A stretch of 64,000 nucleotides of DNA from Actinoplanes campanulatus. GTDB taxonomy: Bacteria; Actinomycetota; Actinomycetes; Mycobacteriales; Micromonosporaceae. Below are positions 7,199 to 15,915 of the stretch, one piece after another. Under the pieces are notes generated by a model, which had not been told where the DNA came from, searched no databases, and saw only the letters and a program-made list of their open reading frames with translations. Numbering within the stretch: position 1 is the first letter of the stretch; each line of letters begins with the position of its first letter. Both the position numbers and the translations under genes were made by a program. Location: positions 1 to 64,000 of the forward strand of contig NZ_BMPW01000037.1 in the NCBI RefSeq assembly GCF_014647795.1, read 5' to 3'.

Positions 7199-8947
7199 AT
7201 GAAACGCAGACAGACCTCGTTCCCCGTCCTGACGTCACGGCCTGCCAGGATCGCCATGGCCGCGGCGGTGCTGGCGGCCACCGGCGCCCTCACGGTCACC
7301 TTCGTCTCCAGCGGCGGCAACGGCACCGCGGACGCCGCCACCAGCCTGGCGCAGTTCGTGCCGATCCAGAACGTACGGCCCAACGTGCGCCACCCCCGGC
7401 CCACCGCGGCCGCGTCGACAGGCCGCTTCACGGTGAACTGCGGCACCAACGGCAACGGCAAGTTCAGCCCGGACAACCCGGTGGCCCAGCCCGGCATCAA
7501 GAACGGCGCCGAACACGTCCACGACTTCGTCGGCAACCTGGCGATCACCGCCGACTCCTCCGACGCCGACCTCGACGCATCCGGCACCACCTGCCGCAAC
7601 GGCGACAGATCCTCCTACTTCTGGCCCGTCGTGCGCATCGACAGAACGGTCCGCAGCGGCGGCGAGGTCCAGCGGGCCCTTTCCGAGACCCAGCCGGCGG
7701 TCGTGTGCCCCTCGGTCCGTGACCGGCTGCCCGCTGTCCCCGTTCGCGTCCGCGCCCGCGTCGACCGCCTGCTGGCCGACTTGGACCGCCTGGAAGCTGC
7801 CGCGAACGAACGGATGACCGCCAGCCGCGGCCGCATCGACGCCGGCATCAACAGCAGGGTTCTCGGCTCGCTGCGTACCCGCCGTGCGATTTTGATCAAG
7901 GACATCGGCGCCGCTGTCACCAACACCGGCGGCGAACGGCCGGGTATGGTCTCGCTGGTCGACTGTGACGTCAGTTATGACGGCGTGCACGCCGCGATGC
8001 ACGGCACCGCCCACGCCGCGAGCATCAGAGCCGGCCAGGTCGCCAACCCGCAGATCCAATGCCCCACCGTTCGCGACAAGCTGCCGGGCGTACCCGATCA
8101 AGCCCTCGCCGAAGTCAACCGCAACCTCGACGAACTCGATCGGCAGATCTCCGAGGCCGGCGAACGCCTCGTCACCAGCCGCGGCCAAGGCGGCGCCGCC
8201 GTCGTCGACAACGCCGTCCTCGGACCGCTGCGAGCCAAACGCGTCGCCGCGCTCGACCGGATCGCCACCGCCATCGGCAGGCAGGGGACCCGCCCGCAGG
8301 GCCTCGATGCACTCGCCCCCTGCACGCTGAACCCGGCCCCCGCCGCCCCGGCCACACCCGGGGGCGCCGCCGCACTGCCCGAGCCGCAAGGACCCGACTT
8401 CGAACTACCCGGCAACACCGGCGGTATCGTCCGCCCCGCGAAAGTGCTCATCGAATACCGCGGCAACCCGGTCAGCAAGGTCGTCCCGATGCCCAAGTTC
8501 CTCCGGACCCTCACCGGCGACGCCAAGCCCACCAGCCGCGGACCGGCCAACGCCCGCGCCACCTGGACCTGCTCCGGATTCGGCGATCGACTCTCCGACA
8601 AATATCCGATCTGCCCCGCCGGCCGTGCGGTCCAGCGCGTCCACGACTTCCCCGGCTGCTGGGACGGCAAGAACATCGACAGCGACAACCACCGCAGACA
8701 CGTCGCGTTCGCCGACAAGACCACCGGTGCCTGCCCGCAAGGCTTCCGCGCCATCCCCCAACTACGGATCACCATCTCCTACAACATCCCCCGTAGTGTC
8801 CAAGCCAAGGGCCAATACGCCCTCGACTCCTTCCCCGAGGAGAACCACAACCCCTTCTCCGACCACAACGACTTCATCAACGTCAACTCCGCCCGGACCA
8901 TGCAGCGCATAACCACCTGCATCAATACCGGCAAAAGGTGTTCATGA
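7199..8947 (+). CDS. Secreted DUF1996 protein interrupted by a duplicated Cys-bounded repeat
   Basis: A 582-residue exported protein. The N-terminal signal is a basic start, a hydrophobic stretch at about residues 17-35, and an Ala-rich cleavage region. The DUF1996 domain appears in two pieces: an N-terminal part with FTVNCGTNGNGK and HVHDFVGN, and a C-terminal part (about residues 405-582) with VQRVHDFPGCWDG and EENHNPFSDHNDFINVN. Between them lie two related segments, residues 170-256 and 288-375. Each begins C-P-x-V-R-D-x-L-P, is rich in Arg/Leu helices, and ends at a Cys. The function of DUF1996 is unknown; members are extracellular and some occur with carbohydrate-active domains. Its promoter shares an operator with the glycosyltransferase genes. 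Confidence 0.85.
   Translation: MKRRQTSFPVLTSRPARIAMAAAVLAATGALTVTFVSSGGNGTADAATSLAQFVPIQNVRPNVRHPRPTAAASTGRFTVNCGTNGNGKFSPDNPVAQPGIKNGAEHVHDFVGNLAITADSSDADLDASGTTCRNGDRSSYFWPVVRIDRTVRSGGEVQRALSETQPAVVCPSVRDRLPAVPVRVRARVDRLLADLDRLEAAANERMTASRGRIDAGINSRVLGSLRTRRAILIKDIGAAVTNTGGERPGMVSLVDCDVSYDGVHAAMHGTAHAASIRAGQVANPQIQCPTVRDKLPGVPDQALAEVNRNLDELDRQISEAGERLVTSRGQGGAAVVDNAVLGPLRAKRVAALDRIATAIGRQGTRPQGLDALAPCTLNPAPAAPATPGGAAALPEPQGPDFELPGNTGGIVRPAKVLIEYRGNPVSKVVPMPKFLRTLTGDAKPTSRGPANARATWTCSGFGDRLSDKYPICPAGRAVQRVHDFPGCWDGKNIDSDNHRRHVAFADKTTGACPQGFRAIPQLRITISYNIPRSVQAKGQYALDSFPEENHNPFSDHNDFINVNSARTMQRITTCINTGKRCS
7706..8323 (+). repeat. Internal tandem duplication inside the DUF1996 gene
   Basis: Codons 170-256 (7706-7966) and 288-375 (8060-8323) encode related segments of 87 and 88 residues. 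Shared features are CPxVRDxLP at the start, R/NVDRLLADLDRLE versus NRNLDELDRQIS in the middle, (V)LG(S/P)LR, and a closing Cys. They are clearly diverged in sequence, so the duplication is not recent. Confidence 0.7.
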
Positions 8948-9079
8948 CACCCCGCAGGCCGCGACGGAGTGAGAGGGCTGTCCAGTCAACGGCTCTGGCT
9001 CACATTCGGCGGCGCTGAGTAGCTGCCTGGCCCCCGGCTGATCCGCGTCAAAGCGGGTTGGGCTCAGGACCTGCATCAT

Positions 9080-9383
9080 AATCGGTTGGCGGCACCCGTT
9101 GATCGCGGCGATCGTCACGGTGGCTTCGCAGCGGAACGGCGAGTTCGTCGTACCGAACAGAGACGGCGCGGTTGCGTTTGATCCGGTTGATGCCGCATTC
9201 GACGGCATGCCGCTGCTTGTAGCGCTCAGGGTCGAAGGACGGTGGCCGGCCGCCCTTCGGCCCGAGCTTGCGCCGCCCCGATATCCCTACTGGCGTCCGG
9301 GAGATGACCTCTGTTGCTGCCTCGCACGCTCCGACCGGGTCGCCGTCACGGAACACGCACATCGCCTCGTCGACGTTCACCAC
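9080..9383 (-). pseudogene. IS5-family transposase remnant (C-terminal end, frameshifted)
   Basis: On the minus strand, [19 protein letters not shown] followed by [25 protein letters not shown] is the typical C-terminal DDE region of IS5-type transposases, including the final Glu in the VECGINR motif. After YDELAV the homologous continuation ([13 protein letters not shown]) is in another frame, so there is a frameshift near 9139. The N-terminal two thirds are not recognisable upstream. No clear terminal inverted repeats were found. The stretch 8948-9079 holds no gene. Confidence 0.75.
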
Positions 9384-9510
9384 CCTCGACCGCGGCGGCG
9401 GCGCTGCGACAGCGTGATGTGCATGATGCTGTCGGTGTTGTGGTATCCACGGCGCTCGAATTGAAATGATATCTTGGGGGTATTCAGCCCTTCAGGAGCG
9501 GAGTCATGGG

Positions 9511-9909
9511 ATGCGTTTGTCTTCTACCCGAACCTTGCGCGCAGGAATTGCGGCGGCATTGCTCACTGCTGGACTCGGCGTCGCCACGGCCCAGCCGGCA
9601 TCCGCAGCGTGCGGTTGGAGTTATACGCCGGCCGCGAACGGCGACGGATCCGGGATCATGAAGGCGAGTGCGAACGGCTGGAATCTCAAGTCGGCTCCGT
9701 ACGCGGATTGCGATAATGTCGGCAAGGTCAGCGGCGGCGAAAGAGTTTGGTACCACTGCTGGGACTTTAATAGCTACGACAACATGTGGGTTTATGTGCG
9801 AGTGGCCGGCACCAACAAGCATGGCTGGATTTCGACCGACAACATTCGCGACGAAATCCCCTATCGGGATGACAACGGAGACGGCGTCGTTGCCTTCGAG
9901 CAATGCTGA
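9511..9909 (+). CDS. Small secreted protein, possible SH3-like domain
   Basis: A 132-residue protein with a clear signal peptide (MRLSSTRTLRAGIAAALLTAG, cleavage near ASA-AC). The mature part is about 100 residues with several cysteines, GERVWYHCWDF and WVYVRVAGTNKHGWISTDNI. That pattern of Trp/Tyr and a closing GW(I/V)S resembles bacterial SH3-like secreted proteins, but the assignment is tentative. The ATG at 9511 is chosen because GGAG lies 7 nt upstream and the signal peptide starts there. Codon use is less GC-biased than in neighbouring genes, which fits acquisition with the adjacent IS debris. Confidence 0.75.
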   Translation: MRLSSTRTLRAGIAAALLTAGLGVATAQPASAACGWSYTPAANGDGSGIMKASANGWNLKSAPYADCDNVGKVSGGERVWYHCWDFNSYDNMWVYVRVAGTNKHGWISTDNIRDEIPYRDDNGDGVVAFEQC

Positions 9910-10303
9910 TTCCACCCATCCCGCCACTCGGAGGCTCTGTAGGGCCGTGACGTCACCCTGAGTGAGTGCAAGTCGCTGGCACTTCAGTGATTGGCGCGAA
10001 CGTGGAACGGCTCATGGGGCTACTGGCTCGCAAGGACATCGACCTCCGCGAGAAGGGCGGCCGGACCACCGTCGAAGCGCGTACCGGAGGCGCTGAATGG
10101 CGGTCGGTGGTCGCTTTCGTCATCGGGTTCCACGTAGCGCTGCGGGCCGTGGTGGCTTCGCCATTCGCGGCCGGGCTTCTTCGATTCTGCGGTGAGGCTG
10201 GCAGCTGCTCCTTTTAGGGCGGCCGCCAGCCGTGCCGCGAAGCGACCCGGCGGCACGAATCCGGCCCCCCGCACGCTCGCACCGGGTTGGTTGAAGGCGC
10301 CGC
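9910..10303. other. Stretch without a supported gene
   Basis: Open frames exist on both strands (for example 9966-10217 plus and 10020-10379 minus) but none shows a recognisable domain, ribosome binding site or consistent codon bias. No promoter or repeat stands out. It separates the small secreted protein from the end of the convergent TPR gene. Confidence 0.4.
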
Positions 10304-12088
10304 CTATCCGTCCCGAACCGTGGCGCGCAACCGCAGGGCGAGGTCCAGCGTCGTCTGGTACCGGGAGCGTTCGGGCCAACGCGGCGGCGCGGCCTCAACG
10401 CTCGCACGGCCGGCCTCGATCGCCTCGTCCAGGTCCGCGATGCGCCGGGTCGTCGTGAATCGCCGGGTCAGCATGCCGCACAGGTTGTTGAGGCCGCGGG
10501 CCCGTCCGACCGGGTCGGTGCTGACCCGGACCGCGGATCGGGTGACGCTGATCGCCTCCTCGAGATCCACCGGATCGCCGAGCGTTAGGAACCTGGCGAC
10601 CAGTACTTTGCCGAGATTGGCCAGCTCGGTGCTACTTGTGCTGTCGCCGGGGACGGCGACAGCGGCCCGGGCCGTCGTCACCGCCTCGTCCACGTCGCCG
10701 GGCCCGCGCCGGATCTCCAGGCTGACCGCGAGATTCGACAGCGCCTTCCGGCGGGTCTCGGCATCCGCGCCGGATGCGGCCACCGCCGCCCGCGTGTGAC
10801 TGATCGCCTCGTCGAGGTCGGCTTTCTGACCCAGTCGCTGGAACCGGCCCACCAGTGCGCCGCCCAGATGCTGCAGCGCCCGAGCGTAGTCCTTGTGCCC
10901 CGGACCGGATTCGGTGGCGGCCCGCAGACTCAGCAACTGCTCCGTTTCGTCGTCGGCGGACCAGGCGAGTGTCAGCCGTTCGTCCAGCACCGAGGCGAGG
11001 TGCAGCAGGTGCGAGACACGCGCGTCGGGATCCGCCTCGCGGGCGGCCTGCCGGCCGACCGTTACCGCCTCGTCGAGGTTTCGCCGCTCCCAGGTACGGC
11101 CGTACCGGACGCCGAGCGACTGCCCGAGCATGGACAGCCAGGCGACTCGCTCATCCGGCGCCGGGGTGGCGCCGAGGGCACCGCGGCAGGTCGCGACGAC
11201 CTCGTCGAGATCGGCGAGCGCCTCGGCTCGGCGATAGCGCTCCCAGAGCGCCTGCGCGAGCGCGAGGCGGAGTTCCTGGCTCCCCGCCGGCGCCGGATTC
11301 GCTTCGACCACACCTGTCCGGGCCGCATTCACGATCCGATCGAGATCGGCCGGAAGACCGGTACGGTCGAAACAGGCCCGTACAGCCTGCACCAGGGCCC
11401 GGTGGATGGTGGCGCTGGTGGGGGCGGCGCGTGTCGCGGCCTCGGCCAGGTTGATCGCCTCGGTCAGGGCGGCGACGTCGCCGCACGCCCGATACTGCGA
11501 CAGCCGGGCGCTGCTGAGATTGGTCAGGAAGTCGGCCCGGGCGAGCGTCGCCACCGCCGCCCGGCCGAACGCGACCGCGTCGTCGAGCTCCGTGAGGTCG
11601 GAATTGTCGGCGTAGCGCAACTGCGCCGCGACGCTCAGGTCGGAAAGGGCAGCGGCTCGCTGCGGATCCTCCGGTACGGTCGCCTGCACGATCCGGTAGA
11701 GCAGGTCGGTGGCGTACGGAAGGCCGGTGACGTCACCGGACGTGATGGCGGGTTCGAGTATCGCTCGCGCCTGGCGTTTGTACTCCTCGATCAGCGGCTC
11801 CCGCAACTGCGCCGGCAGCAGGAGCGGATCGGCCTGCCCGACCGGGACGAACAGGTCGGCCGCTCGCCGCAACGCGGCCTGACCGCCGTCGGGATCGGCC
11901 TCGAACCGGCACCAGTACAGCCACCCCGCCGCGGCCGCGACCTCTACCGGCAACGTGGCCGGGCCGGCCGCCCGTACCAGTTCCTCGGCTTGGTCGGCGG
12001 CCGTTTGGCTCAGCACGGCGGCGGCGTCGCCGTACTCGTGGAAGGCGGTGATCCGCGCCCGGACGGCCGTCAGCAGTTCGGCGACCAC
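10304..12088 (-). CDS. TPR-repeat protein (no CHAT domain)
   Basis: A 594-residue cytoplasmic protein made largely of degenerate tetratricopeptide repeats of the 'xDLDEAI...ARAAV...LNNLxxxLxxRF' type, with copies near residues 190, 240, 300, 350, 410, 460, 500 and 550. Repeats of this type often precede a C-terminal CHAT peptidase domain, but this protein ends in the repeats. The start is the GTG at 12088 with GGGGAG 8 nt upstream; a longer frame reaching 12766 would run antisense into the divergent TPR gene. It is probably a protein-interaction scaffold whose partner is unknown. It is divergent from the related TPR gene at 12164. Confidence 0.8.
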   Translation of the reverse strand: MVAELLTAVRARITAFHEYGDAAAVLSQTAADQAEELVRAAGPATLPVEVAAAAGWLYWCRFEADPDGGQAALRRAADLFVPVGQADPLLLPAQLREPLIEEYKRQARAILEPAITSGDVTGLPYATDLLYRIVQATVPEDPQRAAALSDLSVAAQLRYADNSDLTELDDAVAFGRAAVATLARADFLTNLSSARLSQYRACGDVAALTEAINLAEAATRAAPTSATIHRALVQAVRACFDRTGLPADLDRIVNAARTGVVEANPAPAGSQELRLALAQALWERYRRAEALADLDEVVATCRGALGATPAPDERVAWLSMLGQSLGVRYGRTWERRNLDEAVTVGRQAAREADPDARVSHLLHLASVLDERLTLAWSADDETEQLLSLRAATESGPGHKDYARALQHLGGALVGRFQRLGQKADLDEAISHTRAAVAASGADAETRRKALSNLAVSLEIRRGPGDVDEAVTTARAAVAVPGDSTSSTELANLGKVLVARFLTLGDPVDLEEAISVTRSAVRVSTDPVGRARGLNNLCGMLTRRFTTTRRIADLDEAIEAGRASVEAAPPRWPERSRYQTTLDLALRLRATVRDG

Positions 12089-12163
12089 GTCATGGACTCC
12101 CCTCACTCGAACGTGGACAGCACTAAAGTAGGCGGACCCGCTCCGTTCGACGATGGGGAGTTC

Positions 12164-14404
12164 ATGTCCGCGCCAGACCTCCTCACCGATCTGACGGACC
12201 AAATCCGGGCGTACGAGCGAGGCGAACCCGATGGGGTCTGTGACCCTCAGGTCGTGGACCACATGGTGCAGCTCATGGAGTCCGCCGTCGGCTCCGGCGA
12301 CAGGAACCAGATCGTCGTCACGGCCAAGGTCGTAGTGCAGGCGCATTGGTACCGGCATCAGGCCACCGGGCACGAGTTCGAGCTGCAGAGCGCGCTCAGC
12401 CTCGCCTCCCTTCTCGCCGGCCTCGACGCCGGCGCCGTCCCACCGCCGGTCGCGGAGTGCCTGAACGAGCGGGGTCGCCGCGCCGACGAGGGCGCACGCC
12501 TGCTGAGCCAGGTGGTCAGCGGCAGCGACCCGAACGCGCTCGATCGCGCCATCGCCCTGCTGACTGCGGCCCTGCACGCGACGGCCTCCGCCGAGCCCTG
12601 CCACGCGGTCCTGTCGACCAACCTCGGCAGCGCGCTGCGGATCCGGTTCGAGCGCCACGGCGACGGAGCTGACCTGGACAGGGCGATCGAGTTGCACACC
12701 GCGGCGATGAACGCCATCGGCACCGGCCGCCTGGAGCCGACGGTCAACCTGGCCGGTGTGATGCACCTACGGTTCAAGCTGCGCGGCGACCACGCCGATC
12801 TGGACCAATGCGTCGAGTTGCTGACCACCGCGGTGGACCTCGCCGACCCGGACGACGCCGTCCGGCTCGAAGCCATGACCAATCTCGGCAACATGCTGAA
12901 CCTGCGGTTCCACCACACCGGCCGGATGACCGACCTCGACCGAGCGATCAGCGTGCTCGGTGACGCGCTGCGGCAGAACCGGCACCACGATCACGACACC
13001 CGCCGGTTCCATCTCGGCGGGGCTCACCTGAGCAGGTTCAGGTCGCTCGGCGCCGCGGCGGACCTCGACGAGGCGATCCCTCTGCTCGCCGCAGCGGCCG
13101 ACGCCACCGGTCCGGATCACCCGGAGCACGCCTTCCGGCAGCGGCAACTGGGAGACGCGTACCAGCGCCGCTTCACCCTGCGGCATGACCCGGCGGATCT
13201 GGAGCGGGCAGCCGACTGTCTCGACGCGGTGGCCCAGGCCGGCACACATGAATACGTCAACCTCGGGATGGTTCTGGTCGAACTGTTCCAGCAGCGCGGC
13301 GATCCGAATCACCTCGATCGTGCGATCGAGGTCCTCACCTCCGCTGGCGCCCTCGCCGATCTCGGCAACGCCTTGCACATGAGATTCCGGCACCGACACC
13401 GGTACGCTGACCTCGAGGACGCGATCGGTCGGCTGACCGAGGCGCTGGCGGCCACCGACCGAGGCTCCGAGCACGCCGGCTACACGGCGTCGAATTTGGC
13501 CGTAGCGTTGCAGACCCGGTACCACTGGCATGCCGACCCGGATGATCTCGAACGGGTCATCGACCTGCTCGGCACCGCCTTGCCGTTGTTGAGCCCGGAC
13601 GACCCGCAGCGGGTCGGGCTGCTGTGCAACCTGGGCACCGCGCTGCACGACCGCTTCGACCTGCACCAGCGACCGGCCGACCTGGACCAGGCCATCACAC
13701 TGCTCGGCACCGCCGCGAACACCGCCGCCATCCACCAGGACGGCGCCGCCGTGCTGGGGAATCTCGGCGCCGCGATGGCCGCCCGATTCCGGCACCACCG
13801 CCATCAGGCGGACCTCGGCCAGGCCGTCGACGCGCATGCGGCCGCGATGGCCGCCACCGGCCCGCACCACGTCGACTTCCCGATCCGCCAGCAAAGCCTG
13901 GCCGGCGCGCTCTACGCCCGCTTCCAGGAGCTGGGCGACGAGGCGGACTTCCGGCGGGCCGAGGACCTCTGGTCACAGGCGGAGCGGATGGCCACGACGC
14001 CAGCCAGCCTGCGGGTCAGCGCCGGTCGTGAACGTGCCGCCGCGATCGGCCAGACGCACGGGCCCGGCGCCGCCGCCGACGCCTATGCTGAGGTCGTCGA
14101 CCTGCTGCCGCTGCTGATCCAACGCGGATCCCACCGGTCCGACCAGCACCTCCAGCTTCGGCGCTACGCGTCCGGCCTGGCCAGCGACGCCGCCGCGGCG
14201 GCAGTAGCCGCGAACCGCAGCAAGGACGCGACCGAACCACTCGAACAGGGCCGGGGATTGCTGTGGGCCCAACTCCTCGACACCCGGTCCGACCTGACTC
14301 GTCTCTGGCGAGTGAACCCCGCGTTGGCGGCGCGCCTCACGGCCATGCGCACGGAACTCGACCATCCGGACACGTCCGACGCCCAACCGGCCCGCCGACG
14401 CTAG
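12164..14404 (+). CDS. TPR protein, probably a truncated TPR-CHAT protein
   Basis: A 746-residue protein with about twelve TPR-like units of the 'DADLDRAIELxTxAM...NLGxALxxRF' type from residue 130 to about 600. It then has the helical region LEQGRGLLWAQLLDTRSDL that normally links such repeats to a CHAT caspase-like domain. The frame stops at TAG 14402-14404, just where the linker should continue. ATG 12164 follows GGGGAG after only 3 nt. In-frame sequence after the stop still resembles the linker (see 14405-14653). The product may still fold as a scaffold but would lack the catalytic CHAT part. The promoter is shared or back-to-back with the gene at 12088. Confidence 0.8.
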   Translation: MSAPDLLTDLTDQIRAYERGEPDGVCDPQVVDHMVQLMESAVGSGDRNQIVVTAKVVVQAHWYRHQATGHEFELQSALSLASLLAGLDAGAVPPPVAECLNERGRRADEGARLLSQVVSGSDPNALDRAIALLTAALHATASAEPCHAVLSTNLGSALRIRFERHGDGADLDRAIELHTAAMNAIGTGRLEPTVNLAGVMHLRFKLRGDHADLDQCVELLTTAVDLADPDDAVRLEAMTNLGNMLNLRFHHTGRMTDLDRAISVLGDALRQNRHHDHDTRRFHLGGAHLSRFRSLGAAADLDEAIPLLAAAADATGPDHPEHAFRQRQLGDAYQRRFTLRHDPADLERAADCLDAVAQAGTHEYVNLGMVLVELFQQRGDPNHLDRAIEVLTSAGALADLGNALHMRFRHRHRYADLEDAIGRLTEALAATDRGSEHAGYTASNLAVALQTRYHWHADPDDLERVIDLLGTALPLLSPDDPQRVGLLCNLGTALHDRFDLHQRPADLDQAITLLGTAANTAAIHQDGAAVLGNLGAAMAARFRHHRHQADLGQAVDAHAAAMAATGPHHVDFPIRQQSLAGALYARFQELGDEADFRRAEDLWSQAERMATTPASLRVSAGRERAAAIGQTHGPGAAADAYAEVVDLLPLLIQRGSHRSDQHLQLRRYASGLASDAAAAAVAANRSKDATEPLEQGRGLLWAQLLDTRSDLTRLWRVNPALAARLTAMRTELDHPDTSDAQPARRR

Positions 14405-14653
14405 ATACTGGCAGAGGAACGGGCGGGCCTGGCCGGGTAAATCCACGCGATACCGGCATTCGCGGAGTTCCTCAAACCGCCCGGGAGCTGTCCAGTCTGC
14501 AGTGTCGGTGGCTCGCTATCTACCGTCTGATTCTCTCATTCAGTGAGACCAACGGAACGGTGAACGCGTCCTTCGAGATCCCCGGCCGTGGCCGATGATG
14601 CCCCTCCGGCAGGCCGACGGCCGTTGACCGGTCACGGCCGGGGCGAATGACGG
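14405..14653 (+). pseudogene. Decayed continuation of the TPR-CHAT gene, then no gene
   Basis: Read in the same frame past the TAG at 14402, codons encode LAEERAGLAG, a TAA stop (14438-14440), then IHAIPAFAEFLKPPG. This matches the 'IRxLPGFxxFLxPP' linker usually found before CHAT domains. After about 14484 the homology ends, so the CHAT domain is deleted rather than just stopped. The rest of the stretch to 14653 shows no gene on either strand. Confidence 0.6.
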
Positions 14654-15187
14654 TCACCGGCCCGGCGCGGCCGGCAGGGTGCAGGTCGGCGGCGTGCCGT
14701 GGTGCAGGCTCATCGTCGGCACCGTGGTGGGCCCGATCTTGCCAGGCATCACCCAGTAGACGAACGACATCTGGGTGTCGCGAGGCAGGGCCGCGATGTC
14801 AATCCTCAAACCTTCGCCGGTGCCGATCGGACGGATCACAGGCGGCGGGCCGAGCACGGCCTCGATCTGGCGCAGGCCGTCCTGGTCGGCGCCGCTGCAG
14901 CCACCCAGTAGAACGCCGTTGACGAGCTTGGCGTGCATGATCTGGATGCGGGCCGGGATACCGGCGTCCTCGAGAATGGCGTTCAGCCGTTCGGGGTCTC
15001 GCAGATCCGATTCCAGCACGTTGACCGTGGCACCGTCGCCGGGAGCCACTGGCTGCGCCGAGCGGTCGTACGCCCACCAAGCGGAACCGGCTAGGACAAC
15101 GGCGGCCAGCCCGGCAGCGATGCGGCGGCGCCGCGCTCGGCGGCCGGCCGCGGCGACGATGTCGTCATCCTCATGCATGTTCGGCAC
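14654..15187 (-). CDS. Membrane-anchored protein of unknown function
   Basis: A 177-residue protein with a short acidic N-terminus (HEDDD), an Arg-rich patch (GRRARRRR), and one transmembrane helix (about residues 23-42). It ends in an extracytoplasmic domain of about 130 residues containing two cysteines that may pair. The family is not recognised. The start is GTG 15187 or the in-frame ATG 15178; neither has a well-spaced ribosome binding site. It resembles the anti-sigma-like or 'hypothetical membrane' proteins common in actinomycetes, but nothing in the sequence ties it to a sigma factor. Confidence 0.65.
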   Translation of the reverse strand: MPNMHEDDDIVAAAGRRARRRRIAAGLAAVVLAGSAWWAYDRSAQPVAPGDGATVNVLESDLRDPERLNAILEDAGIPARIQIMHAKLVNGVLLGGCSGADQDGLRQIEAVLGPPPVIRPIGTGEGLRIDIAALPRDTQMSFVYWVMPGKIGPTTVPTMSLHHGTPPTCTLPAAPGR

Positions 15188-15207
15188 ATCCCCAAGTCTT
15201 GGCCGGG

Positions 15208-15236
15208 CCGGGCGGTCCGCACGTCGGACCGCCCGG
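15208..15236 (-). terminator. Strong hairpin terminator for the 15634-15248 gene
   Basis: A perfect 12-bp stem (CCGGGCGGTCCG / CGGACCGCCCGG) with a 5-nt loop lies 12 nt after the stop of the minus-strand secreted-protein gene. No U-tract follows, as is common in high-GC actinomycetes. Confidence 0.7.
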
Positions 15237-15247
15237 CGGCGCGTATG

Positions 15248-15634
15248 TCACGAGTAGATGGTCAGATGCCGGACGGTGCCATAGTTGGTGAAGTCGTCGT
15301 GCCACTTGGGAAACGCCCAGAGGACGGTGTCGCTGCCGATGATGCCGGCATTGTTGCCGGTATGCAGTCCGACCACACTCCTCACATTCAGATCCCAAGC
15401 CGAGCCGGCGTCGACGAAGCACAACGGCGTCCACGGCGCCGACGGATTTGTCTGCAGGATTTTCAGCCAGAGGAAGTCGCCGCTGCCAAACGTGCGATTC
15501 CAGGAGCAGGAGAACGGGTCGGGTTGGTGGATGGCGAATGCCGGACTGGACACGCCGACCACCGCTGCCATTGCTGCGGCCACCATTACTGCCGCCCTTT
15601 TCAAGCCTCTGCCTGTTCGTGACTTCATGCCCAT
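15248..15634 (-). CDS. Small secreted protein of unknown function
   Basis: A 128-residue protein with a signal peptide (hydrophobic residues about 13-34, cleavage near AFA-IH) and a mature domain of about 94 residues rich in aromatic residues, with two cysteines (FSCSW, PLCFVD). It may be a small beta-rich secreted protein; a beta/gamma-crystallin-like fold is possible but unproven. ATG 15634 has AAAGGG at a usable distance. The hairpin after the stop suggests it is monocistronic. Confidence 0.7.
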   Translation of the reverse strand: MGMKSRTGRGLKRAAVMVAAAMAAVVGVSSPAFAIHQPDPFSCSWNRTFGSGDFLWLKILQTNPSAPWTPLCFVDAGSAWDLNVRSVVGLHTGNNAGIIGSDTVLWAFPKWHDDFTNYGTVRHLTIYS

Positions 15635-15915
15635 TTACTGCCCTTTCGTCGTCGAATATAAGCGACCGGTGGACACATATTTGCTGAGGGAATCTACCGA
15701 TGTCAACGTTTTCACGGTTCCGGCGGCCCCACTGGAGCTGTTGTCCCGCCGGCGGGACAACAGCTGCTGGCGCGTCCCCCGCGCGAGCTACGCGTGGATG
15801 TCCACGGTGGGGGGATGGGGCCGCGGCGCCGACGGATTACCGTCCTTCGTGGCCGCCGGATCAGTGGAGGGCCGGGACGACAGGCTCTCCTTATTGGCGA
15901 TTGCGAGGAGTCACG

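Noticed and set aside
10796-12163. N-terminal 456 codons of a 1202-codon plus-strand frame reaching into the TPR gene
   Set aside because: This part is antisense to the TPR gene at 10304-12088. The real start is ATG 12164.
12089-12766. Extension of the minus-strand TPR frame to 12766
   Set aside because: It runs antisense through the other TPR gene; the GTG at 12088 with GGGGAG explains the true start.
15700-15915. Longer N-terminus of the LmbU protein from 15700
   Set aside because: No ribosome binding site, shadow-like composition, and a length unlike the second LmbU protein.
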